Assembly (NCBI GenBank): GCA_018873245.2
Contig: JAEMBT020000005.1
Location: 6,930,001 to 6,994,000, forward strand
Reading direction: 5' to 3'
Source: Archegozetes longisetosus
Taxonomy: Eukaryota > Arthropoda > Arachnida > Sarcoptiformes > Trhypochthoniidae
DNA length: 64,000 nt
The notes beneath the pieces were generated by a model, which saw only the letters and a program-made list of their open reading frames with translations, was not told where the DNA came from and searched no databases. A program made the translations under genes and the position numbers. Each line of letters starts with the position of its first letter. The stretch's first letter is position 1. Shown here in pieces: positions 35,203 through 47,645 of this stretch.

Positions 35203-38200
35203 TGTCGGGATCTAATAGACAGTTATAAAACGAAATAATAAAACAAAGCTCTCAATAGAAGCTTTGAAATATGAAATTATGAACTTATATATAAATATAT
35301 ATATTTATATATTTTTTCGCGACAATTAATTAGTTTAAAGGAAGCAATAAATACGAAAACCTATTGTGAACTAATTTGATAGTAATTTATTGAACGACTG
35401 CGCGCCTCATTCAACAGACTTATAAACAATGGGCAATTTATAGGTATCAATTAGAATTTTATTTAAGAGTTAGATCACTTGACAAATTATTGATAGTATA
35501 ATCCCTTTAACGTAATTCGAACCTAAGATAATATTAGTTTATCGCAATTATTTTGCACTTTCGTCATTTTCGACAAACTTTTCTGATTAGACCATTTATA
35601 CTTTACTCGAAGGATCTATGGGTTGGTAGAAAACATTAGTTTCAACTTTGGCGAGCAGAGAAAATAGGTCTTAACTCTAGAAAGCCCTTTATATACCTCT
35701 ACTATTTTTCATTTATGACAGCCAACATCATAACCATTAATAGGTTGCACTTTTTACAGCTATCTTAATTGAAAACTTTTGACATTTTGTTCGTCTCCCA
35801 GAGAAATTCCCAAATAAAATGAAGAACTGATGCGTAGATAAATGGAAAGTCGTTTCCTTTTAATATTTATACTAACAGTTAATCTCAGAACTCATTACTG
35901 TAAACTCACAAATCAGATATGTATCAGATATTAGATAAACGAAACGCATCATTTCATTATCAAGTTTTAAGTGCAAGTATTTCAAAATTCACTTTTCACC
36001 AAGATTATGGCGAGTCATAAACTTTCACTAATGTAAAAGTAGATTTTGATGGTTTCGATTAAATTCAAGATCAACTCGAGTCCATTACTTTAATCAAATT
36101 TATGGTTAGGTTTGATTATCTTTTCCATTGAGTGAATAAATTAAAAATACTATTAGGTTTGAAAAGCAGCTAGAGAGTTTTAAACATGATTCATTGATAT
36201 TATGCAGATTTTTCTATTTTAGATCTTGTGTATAAAATCAGAGCTCTATCTATTGAGAGATCACTCCAAAGTTAAAGTTTGTAAAAATAATTGAATAACT
36301 TCAGAACAAATTATAAAATAATTTACCGGATTTTTTCTCGATTAAATCAAAGTTAAACGCTTCAAATATCTATAACATATACAGTTAACTTTAGCACCAA
36401 ATATAATTGAAGCGCTATTTTGTTTTCTTTTGTTAGTCATAAGTAGTTGTGTATCTGCGAAGACATTTGATGGCGTCAATATTAACTTGTGTGATACAGA
36501 TATAAGTGGTTACCGTTCGATCTCAAAGTACTTAAAGGTTTAGAGATAAATATTTAGCTATAATCTTATAAAGGCTTGTTTGGCCAACTCTAAAACTCAC
36601 ACGTGAAAGCTAACCAAATACAGTAATACCTCGATATAGTGAACCCTTCTATACTGAGTCCTAGTTATAGTAAAGCCAATACTCTGATTCTAGCACACAT
36701 GAAATAATTGAAAATAACCTGTTCATAGTGAAACCTCGTTTAGTGAATGATAAATATTGATCCTCACTGATTGACTTTATGGAGAAATTACTGTTTTTCT
36801 AGAAAGGAAGCTATCGTTTTATCAATCTATGACAAAAATACAAAAGTAGGTATTTATCTGAAAAGTTCGAGTTATTTATTTGCAGTCAATAAAGTTATAT
36901 AATTGCTCTATTCCTAGAAATAATTTCTGCTTTCATCTATTAATTGTTTTTCTATTGAAAAATATTCTTTTACAAAATGTTGTGAAACACCTTATTTACA
37001 AACAATCACAAGCTCTTCAGCTTGACGTTTGATGATGTCAAAGACCAGCAAGTCATATGAAAAGATGCTAGATTTGATTTTTAGTTAAAATGCAATCTTT
37101 TATCGATAAGAATTATTTTAAAAATATTCAATAAAAAAGTATCAAATCGTTGTGGATACAGATTTGATAATCTCAAGTTACTGACCTTTTGAATAAAACT
37201 TATACTGCTTTTGAAAGTTGTCACTCACGAAGTCTGAATTCGATAATTAATTCTATCAACTTATGCGAAATAGTGAGAATTAATTGCGAAGTTTTAATTG
37301 GTGAGCACTTAAATTTCAAATGAACAATAATCGGTTATTTGCGCTAACAATACAAAGCACTTCTATGTAGGTATTACTTTCAGAAATGAATTTGCTCAAC
37401 GAAAGTGAAAAATTGCATTCAGAGAATTTGAAATAAAAATCAATCCAATGTAGTTTTTGTTATTTATTTTCTAAATAAAAAGCTTTGACTCTTGATAGGA
37501 AGTGAAAGCAGCAGTTTATCTCTCGAATGACTAGGTAGTACAACTGCAATACAAACAGTATTTATTTAATTTTCATAGTTTTTTCCACGAATATTTACCA
37601 CTGTTGATAATAAGTTATTCACTTGTATTTAGTCTGAACGATAAATCATTTCTTGACTTACGACTTAATATGTATTAAATTGAAGACTTGAACTTTTTTC
37701 AGGCAAACACTTTTTATTTATTTGAGTGTTAACAAAACGGATTTTTGTCATAAAGCTGTTTTAACTTAAATCTAAAATTTTCTTTCATTTGTCTATATTT
37801 AGAGTCTGTTTTCCGCTAATTATCCAATTAATTACTAACTAATTGAATGGTATCTATTGGGTAAGTACACAATTGATAAATAACATAAAATTTGGATCAA
37901 GGATTACTTTCTTATCTTAAACAGCGAATTAGACGGAAAACTCGACACAATTTGATTTGAGATGATTTGACATTTCTAAAGAAAAACTTAAAGCCAGACA
38001 GTTATAAATGAATTAACAAGGTTTAAATTGGAAATTAGTTGAATTTACATAGAGACATGTCTGAGAGTTGTTTCCTATGTTTGTTTGAGGAAATTGTTGC
38101 TTATTTCATTATCAAATTAAGAAGATATTTCAAAGTAATAAGATTTTATTGCAAAATTTTCACTTCAAAATACACAACTAGTAGAATAACGCACAAATTT

Positions 38201-41200
38201 TAAACCTTCTTCTCTAATCTAGATGTTTGAATCTATCACTTTTTAAAGTGCCTTAAAAGCTATAACTTTCAAAGGATTTAAGTTATTATAAGTTGATCGT
38301 AACTCTAAACATAACCTCGATTTCGCAAATTGATAGAAGAGGATTAAGGTGAAAAATAATAAAATTGAAGAAAAATTCAAATTAGCTCAGGTCAATAAGC
38401 AATCAATATGAACTTACGTTTAACTGAGTGTAAGCCTTCTCAGGCCTCCAATAAAACATTTAAAAAACGAATTGATTCGATGAAAGCGTGTCTAAAAAAC
38501 TTGAGTTTTCATGTCAATAATCAAATGTGATTTAAACTATTGTTAGTTATAGTTGTAAACATCCGTGAGGATTATATAGGTAACATTTTGCAGCATGTAT
38601 ACGCGAAACTAATTAACAATCAGCTTAATATCTCAATAAAATTGCAATAATTGTTAATTCATGAAATGATTCATAAGATATGTGCAATAATAAAATAAAA
38701 CTACTACACAAAATACTCTCTTCAATAAAAAATGGCACAAATCTTTCGGATGAATAATTTCAACTTGAAAATAAGTCATTCAATGTTTTGTACATGTTTT
38801 GTTATTGCTACTAATAAATAACTCATTCTGCATATCTGTCACATTTTTCTCCAAATAACTTCAGTACAGGTATATAGATCTTGAAAATTGATTCATTTCA
38901 TGCACCATATGTTAAATTAGTTTCAATTTTCTTACCCTAATGCTAGCAGATAAATTGCTTTTCCAGCTCATTTCAACAAACATTTCTTTATTCAAACTAA
39001 TTCGAAGCTTTGACTTTCAAATTACTCTTACTCTTAATGTTAAGTAATCTCAAATTTTTAATAACGTTTTTATATTTTATACTCAATTATATAACAAAAA
39101 CAAAACTGGAAGTAAGTTTGAGTGAGTTTTTTGCTTTTATTAGTTTGGAATATTTGTGGTCAACAATTATATTAATATTGTTTATGTTCATTACTATTAT
39201 TTATGCAAAGATCTGAAAAAGTTTTCAACATTTTTTGAGTAAATAAAGATATTTTTATGTGGTCATGTTATCAGAAAAAATGAAACGCGTTATTCATATT
39301 TGAAATGATTGTTGAGAGAATGTGTGCCAATGATTATCTAAAAACTTATAGCTTTTATTTTGCAGTTAACGCAAAAGATGATAAAACTAGTTCTATAGAA
39401 ATTTCCATTAATATTGATTAAGTGACTATTACATAAAAGAGTTTGATGCAAATTCAATAGTTATTTATTGAAAATTATTTAATATCTCAACTATTGACTA
39501 GAATATTCTATGAACAGAGAGTTATTTTGGTGTGATTAGGAAAACAGCCTTTCAAACTCTCTTTCATACAAGTTTGACATTGAGAGAGGTTTCAGACTGT
39601 AAACAATTACTACCACACATTTGTTGGTACTTTACACTCCAGTTCAACTTTTCAATTTTCAAATTTGATTCTTATTTTTTCATATTCGCTTTTTATATTG
39701 TTTACATGTATATCAAAATTTAATTCATTATTGAATTGTCACAAAAGCTAATATTAAATTTAACACTTAAACTTTGAACACTGGCTAAGCCTTAATTTTT
39801 TAGACTAGAGATAAAGAGTAGTGATAAGTATATAGTATTGAATACATGCCATATATTTATCTGAGTAAAATTAATATTGGAACCTAAAGTGCTACTATTT
39901 TCTAAGACATCATACGATCGCATTAACATACCTTTACAATCGTTGCTACTACTTGTTAGATTGTGGGATCTAACATTCTGTCTTATCTTTAGAACAATTC
40001 AATAATCGAAACTTTCATCAGATTTGATACTAACAATTCTTGCAAAACAATAAGTCATTGTTTTGAAATTTAATTATAAGGTACTTTCACAACGCAACAG
40101 CAATCTCAACAGTTTAGCATAAATTACATGATCAGTGCTATGATGATAATCAAAGTTAGAAATGCGTCAAATTTCGATTCATATACATTTAGCATAATTT
40201 CGAAATATTTGCCTTATACTCAATATAATCTAAGTCTACAACCACTGAATCAACTTTAAAGTAATGACTCTAATCTTTGTTTGCTAATCAGTATCATGCA
40301 TTTAATTTACAAGTAAAATTTTAAGATTTTTTTTAAGACTTGGATTTTGATTGATTTGAAATGTTGAGTGGGCCTTTCCTTCCAAATTAAGTTACCATTG
40401 CTGCTGAATCAAAGTTTTATTTCACGAAATATGCCATTTGTATTTTTCGATATAAAAAACTTCGATATAATGTAGTTCGGCAAAACAGCAGATAATCAGT
40501 GAAAAACATGTGAATTTAACATTCGTTTGATTTCACACACTATGAGAAACGTTTGCTTATTTTTCTAACAATTATCTGATTGAAATAAAAATAACTAGAG
40601 AAGTTCCGTCACTAAACTCATATTTGTTTAATAGATTAGTAAATCAATTCATAGTTTGTTATTCTGCCTAATTAATAATCATTTTAACGTGATTAATGAA
40701 GCTGTAGGAAAGCTATTTTTGCGGCGCTTTCAGTGCAAAACTTGATGTTTGCGGCATTTTGTTGATTATACTTAATTATTACCAGTGAGAGTGGCAAAAT
40801 TGAGCTATATAGCAGACCTACTTCTTATAACGATTGACGTGTTACTGAGGCAATTAAATGGTTATCTAAGAAATTTTCTATCAAATGCACATTATAAATT
40901 ATTTTCATTCTTATTTTAAGATTAATCGTAATGTTTTACTACAAGCTTTATATACCTTGACCTCATCAATAAGTCGGTCGTGTTTGCAGATCAATTCATC
41001 AGAGTTTACTTATTCGACAGGAGTTGGGAATGTTAGATACAACAATCTTAGATACGACAATCTAAAATAAACCATACGTGATAGGTGTGAGGCATGATTT
41101 CCTAAATACAAAAGATCAGTTCTTATTTCAATTAATCAGGATTAGAAGTTAGAATGGATTCATTATTGTTTAATCTTTTAGCAATATTTCTCTTATGTAG

Positions 41201-41750
41201 TATCAGTAATGATATAAAGTATAACCGAACCAATGAGTGTAAGTTAGAGTGCATTTGAGTTAGTTTGAACAACTATTCCCAAGTCTTCAATCATACTCCG
41301 TAAGCAAAGCCCAAAGAAAAGATCGCAAGTTGATTTTTGAAGCATTAATTTGGTATGAAGGTTTTAGTAGCTGATTAGGTACCTATAAAACCTGGGGAGA
41401 CTATTTGAGCAGTTGACTATATATATTAATAAATTACTTGAAGAGTTAGTTTCACCGGAATTGTTTTATTATGCGTTGTTAGTTAAGTTCACGATCAAAG
41501 CAAACATAAAGTCATTTTAAGTCTAGTTTCATATTTGTTGAGTCAAATATTCTTTCATATAAGTTGATTAATTGCCATTTTTAATCATCTTATGTGTTGA
41601 CAAATGAAACGCTTTTGTGTCCATCTCAAAAAGTATGTTTGTTTAACTTGATGTACTTGTAAGATTAATGCTTACACCAGTGACACTCATTTTGTCAAAG
41701 TTAAGTTCATTCAGAAGTAGCAGCCAATTTGAGGCTAGATAAGTTCAACT
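35203..41750. other. Gene-free spacer upstream of the chemoreceptor cluster
   Basis: AT-rich with no supportable exon. It contains a TA tract (35283-35313) and a pogo-like MITE (36621-36793). Short hydrophobic frames at 39010-39216 and 39532-39723 start with TTG or GTG and show no receptor motif. Confidence 0.5.
36621..36793. mobile_element. Pogo/Tigger-like MITE
   Basis: Starts CAGTAATACCTCGATATAGT after TA and ends with the complement of CAGTAATTTCTCCATAAAGT. It also contains internal repeats of 'ATAGT.AA.CC'. 173 bp, no coding sequence. Confidence 0.55.
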
Positions 41751-42800
41751 ATGGAAAGAAACTTCGGTTCACTTAATGTAATACTAATAATCTATGGTTT
41801 GAATCGTAGTAAAAATTTACTTTCAATGATAGTGACTTGGGTTGCATTAGTAGTTTCTTTCTATTACCAACTATTTCGAATGTTCTACATGCTTTACTAT
41901 CTTTTGATTAGTTCTAAAAACGTTTACTTTAGGTCTGCCGTGGCCTTTAAAGTTTTGATTATTATCTTCATAAAAATTGCTTTAATTCAGAAAGGACAAC
42001 ATATTTCTGATTTGTATAAATCAATTTGGGATAGAATGGAATCGGACGACAAGAGAAGAGCTAATAAAGCTTCAAACTATTTGACCCTTATTTGGATTTT
42101 CTTAGCCACCTTATGCTTAACTGTCAATTTTTTCAATACTTCGCATAACCACTATCGGGAGAACGGCTTTGCAGGGGTTTGTCAATCATTATTGAGAGAA
42201 CTCCTGTGGGCTACTCTGATATTTGGTTTTCTTGTGGCCTCCGTTGCTATTTATGTCTATTTTGTTTATATTCATTATTTACTCGAACAGAAACTATGTG
42301 TTGAACTCATGGAAACTGAGTTATTTGACACCAATTGCCTAAGACAGTTTAGAAGGAAGCTGATGGAAATACAAGAATTGAGAGAAAAAATTAACAAGTA
42401 CTTCGGTTTTATTCCATTCCTGTGGCTCTCAGAACTGTTCGTTGCAACTTGTCTTCGAGTAACACAAATCACATTGAAAGGCTGGTCGAAAGGAGAAAGT
42501 ATTATAAGTTATTTGTTCGAGTACTTACTTTGGGTAACCATTCAAGCTATATTTTGTTTATTTATGGGTCATCTCAAAGTATCTCTACCTTCATTCAATT
42601 CAATACTGGCTAGAATTGAATGCAGTGCAGAAGATTCTGATATTGCAAGTCAGATCGTATTAATAAATCAATTGATAGCTAATAACATGAGTAATGGATT
42701 TACTGCTTGGGATATGTTTAGCTTAGATCGTAACTTAATATTCGGCTTTTCATCTGCTGTTATACCACTATGTGTTATGTTTATACAACTGTCCAGATGA
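41751..42800 (+). CDS. Gustatory-type chemoreceptor, divergent single-exon gene
   Basis: A 349-residue uninterrupted frame with ATG at 41751. About seven hydrophobic segments are visible, with a long polar loop before the C-terminal half (CLRQFRRKLMEIQELREKI). The C-terminus carries the arthropod Gr pattern: GFTAWDMFSLDRNLIFGFSS, then AVIPLCVMFIQL, equivalent to the TAxxxFxLdr...TYxxxxxQ signature. It aligns end to end with the four receptors at 53.5-63.6 kb (FIPFLWLSELF..TCLRVTQI versus ILPLLWFAELFSSTCFRITQI) but is much more diverged. Receptors of this family are ligand-gated cation channels of sensory neurons with an intracellular N-terminus. The ligand is unknown. Confidence 0.82.
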   Translation: MERNFGSLNVILIIYGLNRSKNLLSMIVTWVALVVSFYYQLFRMFYMLYYLLISSKNVYFRSAVAFKVLIIIFIKIALIQKGQHISDLYKSIWDRMESDDKRRANKASNYLTLIWIFLATLCLTVNFFNTSHNHYRENGFAGVCQSLLRELLWATLIFGFLVASVAIYVYFVYIHYLLEQKLCVELMETELFDTNCLRQFRRKLMEIQELREKINKYFGFIPFLWLSELFVATCLRVTQITLKGWSKGESIISYLFEYLLWVTIQAIFCLFMGHLKVSLPSFNSILARIECSAEDSDIASQIVLINQLIANNMSNGFTAWDMFSLDRNLIFGFSSAVIPLCVMFIQLSR

Positions 42801-44281
42801 AACAATTTTAACGCGTTAATTATTTATTTTTAGCTTCAGGTTTTACGATGTGTTTGATTAATAAAATTATATATACGTATACATTTTTGAGATCTTTTTT
42901 AATTATTTTGGTATGATTTATAAAAATTTAGAACTTAAAAAACTATTTTGACATTTTACTCACGAAATCAATTATAAAAATCTACTGAAGGTTTACTAGA
43001 AAAAATTATAATTGAATTTATAGCCTGGGCTATGGTCCCTAATTAGCGAATGATTCTAAATCTATTGAAGAAAAATAAAACTTTAAGAAATATAGTTACT
43101 ATTGGAGTAGATAAAAAAATTAAATCACTGTTAACATCCGTTGTCTAATATTCAATTTTTCATATTAATTGTAGAAGTATTAGCATGTTCAATAAGTTCC
43201 TAGAATCAGAGAAACCACTGAATTTTTCAGATTTTTCTCAGTAAATTATTCAAATATGACCTAAATAATGATGGTTGACCTGATCCATCTGTTTCTACCA
43301 CTTGTCGAAGATTTGATGCATTCCTTTTTATGAATTCTCCAAAGAGAGAAAATTACAAAAATGTTGGCAGACTTAACACAAACCTCCACCATGTCGAGGT
43401 TATTTCACACAACTCGATGCAATCTTCCAGTTGACACTTTGACATGTTCAGCTAATTGACTGACCCGGTTGCTTGGATCTCTCATTCAGAGGATTTCGAC
43501 TGTAGGCTTGGGTTTTACGGTGATGTTTTCGAATCCACCTCCGATAATCTCATCAGAAAAAACCTGATTAACCAGATCAGACAATAAGCAGGAATAGTGA
43601 ATATGTTAACGGGAGATAAGCATCAAGTTATGAGCAGTTTTAATCAAATGACGAAAGCTTTTATCCAAAAGTCCCTCACTTTCCGTTTACTTTTTTTCAA
43701 TGGAGAAGAGAATTTTAAAAATTTGTTTGATAATTAGTAGAAAAAGATGAGTCAGTTCAATTATCCTCATTTAGGTTATATTTGAATAATTTACTGAGAA
43801 AAGTCTGAAAAATTCAGTAGATTCTCTGATTCTAGGAACTTATTGAACATACTAATATTTAGAAGGTTTTACGATCAAATTATCTATAATTAAAACTTAG
43901 CCTTAATTTTAAACTTGACAGAACTTGAAAGAAAGTATGTGAGCCTCAATTTTAGCTTAATTTTGAGCAAGCTGCGAACGAAACTTGCAATGAATATTTT
44001 AAATATTTATATTAAACTACTTAATTGTAGTTCATCTCAATTCGAAAAACTTGATTTTGACTAGGGTTAAGATTTCATTGGTCGTGCGCTTATTAAACGA
44101 AATGCCTGAAGAAAACTTAGAGTTATCGTTATAACAAGTTAGTAAATCCCATTTTAAACTCTGTAAAAAGTTTAGTTTAAATTAGTATGAATGTAAGGAT
44201 CTCATTTTTTGCTAAACAATTTAAAAGAAAAGATGAAAAACTCGGTAATAAAATTACATTGGGTGTAAGTGTTTTAATGAA
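42801..44281. other. Spacer between the chemoreceptor and GMC oxidoreductase 1
   Basis: Holds the Tc1/mariner relic at 43178-43857. The remainder is AT-rich without coding signal. Confidence 0.55.
43178..43857 (-). mobile_element. Tc1/mariner relic with 90-bp terminal repeats
   Basis: The ends TATTAGCATGTTCAATAAG and the complement of TATTAGTATGTTCAATAAG extend over about 90 bp (including TTCCTAGAATCAGAGAA and TCTCAGTAAATTATTCAAAT). On the minus strand the interior reads MRDPSNRVSQLAEHVKVSTG, then RLHRVV, before a stop. That is the second helix-turn-helix of Tc1-like transposases (R..S.R.LA...GVS..T..R.L). Stops and shifts make it dead. Confidence 0.7.
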
Positions 44282-46468
44282 ATGGATCAAACTGCTGTTC
44301 AGATTAAAAGTGTTTTGCGATCATTTCTGGTTTCGTTTTCCAATGCGGGGCGAGCATTGCCTTACATTCCATTAATACCTGCAATTATTTATTATATAGT
44401 TCAAAGTCAAATAAATCATGAATTGTTGGTTAGTAGACAAGTCTGGGATGAAGAGTATGATTACATAGTGATTGGTGCAGGTTCTGCGGGTTCAGTAATG
44501 GCAGCGCGACTTTCAGAAGATCAGACCAAAACTGTATTGCTATTAGAAGCCGGTATGGCTGAGAATATCGTATCGGATGTTCCAATGTCTGCTCTATTAT
44601 TACAAAAAACTCCTATGGATTGGGCTTACGTAACAGTACCGCAAGATAAATCTTGTTTTGGTCTTAAGGGAAGAAGAAGCGTTTGGCCGAGAGGTAAAAG
44701 CATGGGAGGATGCTCTGCTGTCAATGTTATGCTTTATGTTCGCGGAAATTCTCGAGACTACAATCAATGGGCCGCTAATGGGGCTATCGGTTGGTCATGG
44801 CCTGAAGTTTTTCCATATTTTATTAAAATGGAAGATAATCGCGATCCAGCATATGTGACCACTGGTTATCATGGAGTTGGAGGTCCTCTAACTGTTTCGT
44901 CACTACCTGTTCCGAAAATACTTTCACAGGCTTTTCGTGACTCTGGACCTTATTTGGGTTATCCGGCTGGAGACTTCAATGGTCCGATTCAATCAACTTT
45001 TGCAATCCCACAAACAACTATAAGGGATGGTGAACGATGTTCTATGGCTAAAGCTTATTTGGAGCCAGTAGCCCGAAGGCCAAATTTGCACATTTTGGCC
45101 AAATCTTTTGTCACTAAGATTTTATTCAATGAAGAGAAACGAGCGATTGGTGTAGAATTTGATAGAATATTTATGAGACATGTAGTTAAAGCAAGAAATG
45201 AGGTAATACTATCAGCTGGAGCTGTCAACTCACCAAAAATACTAATGCTATCAGGTATTGATTTGTTGTTTTAATTATAAATGACTTTACATACATTAAT
45301 TGATGACAGGTATCGGACCTGTTGAACACCTGACTGCTTTGAATATACCAGTTGTTGCTAATTTAAGAGTTGGTGATAACTTACAAGAACATATTGCAAG
45401 TGGTATGACTTTCAGTTTGAACGAAAGCATTTCATTGAACATAATAGAAGAAGCGAACCCACTAAATATACTAGAATATTATGTCACCAAAAGTAATAGT
45501 CTGACAAATAATTATTTGGAGGGACTTTCATTTGTAAAAACTAAATATGCGAATCCGCTAGACGATTGGCCTGATATTGAATTCCATATGATTCCAGGTA
45601 TTAATTGAGAAAATTTGTTGTCAATTCAAAACTCTCATTGCGTTTCAAGCCTTTAACATAGAAAAAAACTTTTGAGGGTCTGTTCAACTGTCATAAATGC
45701 ACACTGAATTTTTCCTAAAATTTATAATCATTTTATAATATTTATTACTATTACTAAAGTTTTTAGACTGATTTCACTTATTTGAAATAAGGTTCTTTAG
45801 CGTCAGATTTCGGGTTACGTTTACGAACATTACAAGGGGTGACACACCAATTATGGAAAAAAGTTTTCAAACCATACGTGGGTTTGGATACGTTCACTAT
45901 ATATCCAACAGTTCTTCGCCCGAGAACAAGGGGTTGGATTAGGTTGCAATCCAAAGATCCATATGAACCACCTTTAATTGATCCAAATTTTTTCGATGAT
46001 GAATATGATCTTAAAGTTCTTGTGGAAGGTATGAAAATTGCATATAAAGTAGGTTTTACTCCAGCACTACAGAGATACAATGCAACCCCACTTCAAACTG
46101 TATACCCAGGCTGTGAACCATTTGTATTATATTCAGATGAATATATAGAATGTGTTATCAGAGTATACACCACAACAATCTGGCATCCAGTCGGAACGTG
46201 TAAAATGGGTGATAAACATGATTCAAGTGCTGTCGTTGATCCACAATTAAAAGTTAGAGGAGTTAAAGGACTTCGAGTAGTGGACGCTTCAATTATGCCA
46301 ACTATTATTTCTGGTAATACGAACGTTCCAACTGCTATGATTGCAGAAAAAATTGCAGATTATATGAAGGGAAGAAGACTTAAACCATTTTTACCACCAA
46401 TGACTCAGTCAATGATTGATAGATTACCACAATTAGACTACGAACCATTTGATGAAAACTATTTATGA
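44282..46468 (+). CDS. GMC oxidoreductase, glucose-dehydrogenase-like, copy 1
   Basis: Exons 44282-45254, 45310-45597 and 45792-46468 give 645 residues. Intron 1 is 55 bp and intron 2 is 194 bp, both phase 1. FAD-dependent oxidation of an alcohol or sugar-type substrate is the family reaction. A hydrophobic anchor lies at about residues 26-42 (ALPYIPLIPAIIYYIV), the FAD-binding GAGSAG at 65-70 followed by LLLEAG, GMC signature 1 near RGKSMGGCSAVNVMLYVRGN, signature 2 across the first junction ([16 protein letters not shown]), and the catalytic C-terminus with His near 552 ([11 protein letters not shown]) and SGNTN...MIAEKIAD. All key residues are present. It is a tandem duplicate of the gene at 47646-50547 with identical exon lengths. 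An ATG-compatible frame shadow starts upstream, but ATG 44282 matches the start of copy 2. AATAAA lies near 46545. The substrate is unknown; arthropod relatives include glucose dehydrogenases, ecdysone oxidase and detoxification enzymes. Confidence 0.93.
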
Positions 46469-47645
46469 TATTTTAGTTTGAAGTTTTTATGCATTAAAAT
46501 AATTTTTATGTAAATATGTATTCAATTCTAATTATTTTCAAGATAATAAATTCAAATGAATTTGAAGCTTAACCTCTTTTTTCATTATTACTACAGGTTT
46601 GATGAAATGATTTTTCAAAAAATACTGAATCAAAGCTTTCGGAAACTTGATCATAAAAGATTACAAGTATAGTTTAAATAAAAATATGCTAACATAAGTT
46701 AATATAACAATTAGCTTAAATTGAGGTTATGCTAAATGACAAAATTTGAATTGCATTGAAAATGCTTAATTGCTATGACCAGAAAAAACACTACTTAAAA
46801 TGTACTGCTACATGTATTGCGGTAGTATTTATTTGATCCTCAACTTCATATTTATGAGATTAGCTATTTGATGAAAGATATAGTGAAGCAACATTTATAG
46901 TTTGATAGCACCAATAACTAGTATCATTAAAAATATAAAAATATACTATAGTAATTGAGTTTTGGATCAATATTTTGCTTCATAAATAGGCAAATTTTTC
47001 GTCACTTTAGAATGTTTATGACTAAATCAAGACCCGTATATTTAACAGTGTTTTGAACTCCTCTTAAACATTGAAACGGTTTCATTCTGTATGACATAAA
47101 ATTTTCGAGCTTCAATCACTAACAAGAACTGTTTTTTGATAATATAAGCGAAATTTCCTAAGGATTGATTATTTATTGGAATTAGGTTAGGTTAGGTATG
47201 CAGAAATGGGCCTCCTCTAATTTTTATTAGTATTGTTCGAACTTTTTTGTAAAAGCAACTTAAAAATCTTGAAATTTCTTATTTTAGGCAAATAATGTCA
47301 AGTAGAATTTGTGACATTTGTAGAGATAAACTTTAAGGATTGAACGTGATAAATTTTGATAAATTTATTCAGTCCTACAAATTAAACTTGAAATTAAATA
47401 TGAGATGAAAACTTGAAGTTTTTTCACCTTACAATCAATGCTAGCACGTTTTTACCACAAAACCCGATTTGACTGAAAAATTTAGCTAAAATAGGTTAAC
47501 ACACTAAATTCAGTGCCTCGAGAAAATTATGCAAGTATGAACAATAATTGAAAGCATGTGAAGTCTTACAAAATTTTCAGTTTAAACGCAGACAATAGTA
47601 AGGTGTGAGAAAACCGATTGAAAACAGCTAAGTGCCTCATCTAGA
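46469..47645. other. Spacer between the two GMC genes
   Basis: AT-rich and non-coding. Contains three TTAGG units at 47182-47196. Confidence 0.55.

Noticed and set aside
39010-39216. Hydrophobic 68-codon frame near the receptors
   Set aside because: TTG start, no chemoreceptor motif, and T-rich DNA gives hydrophobic frames by chance.
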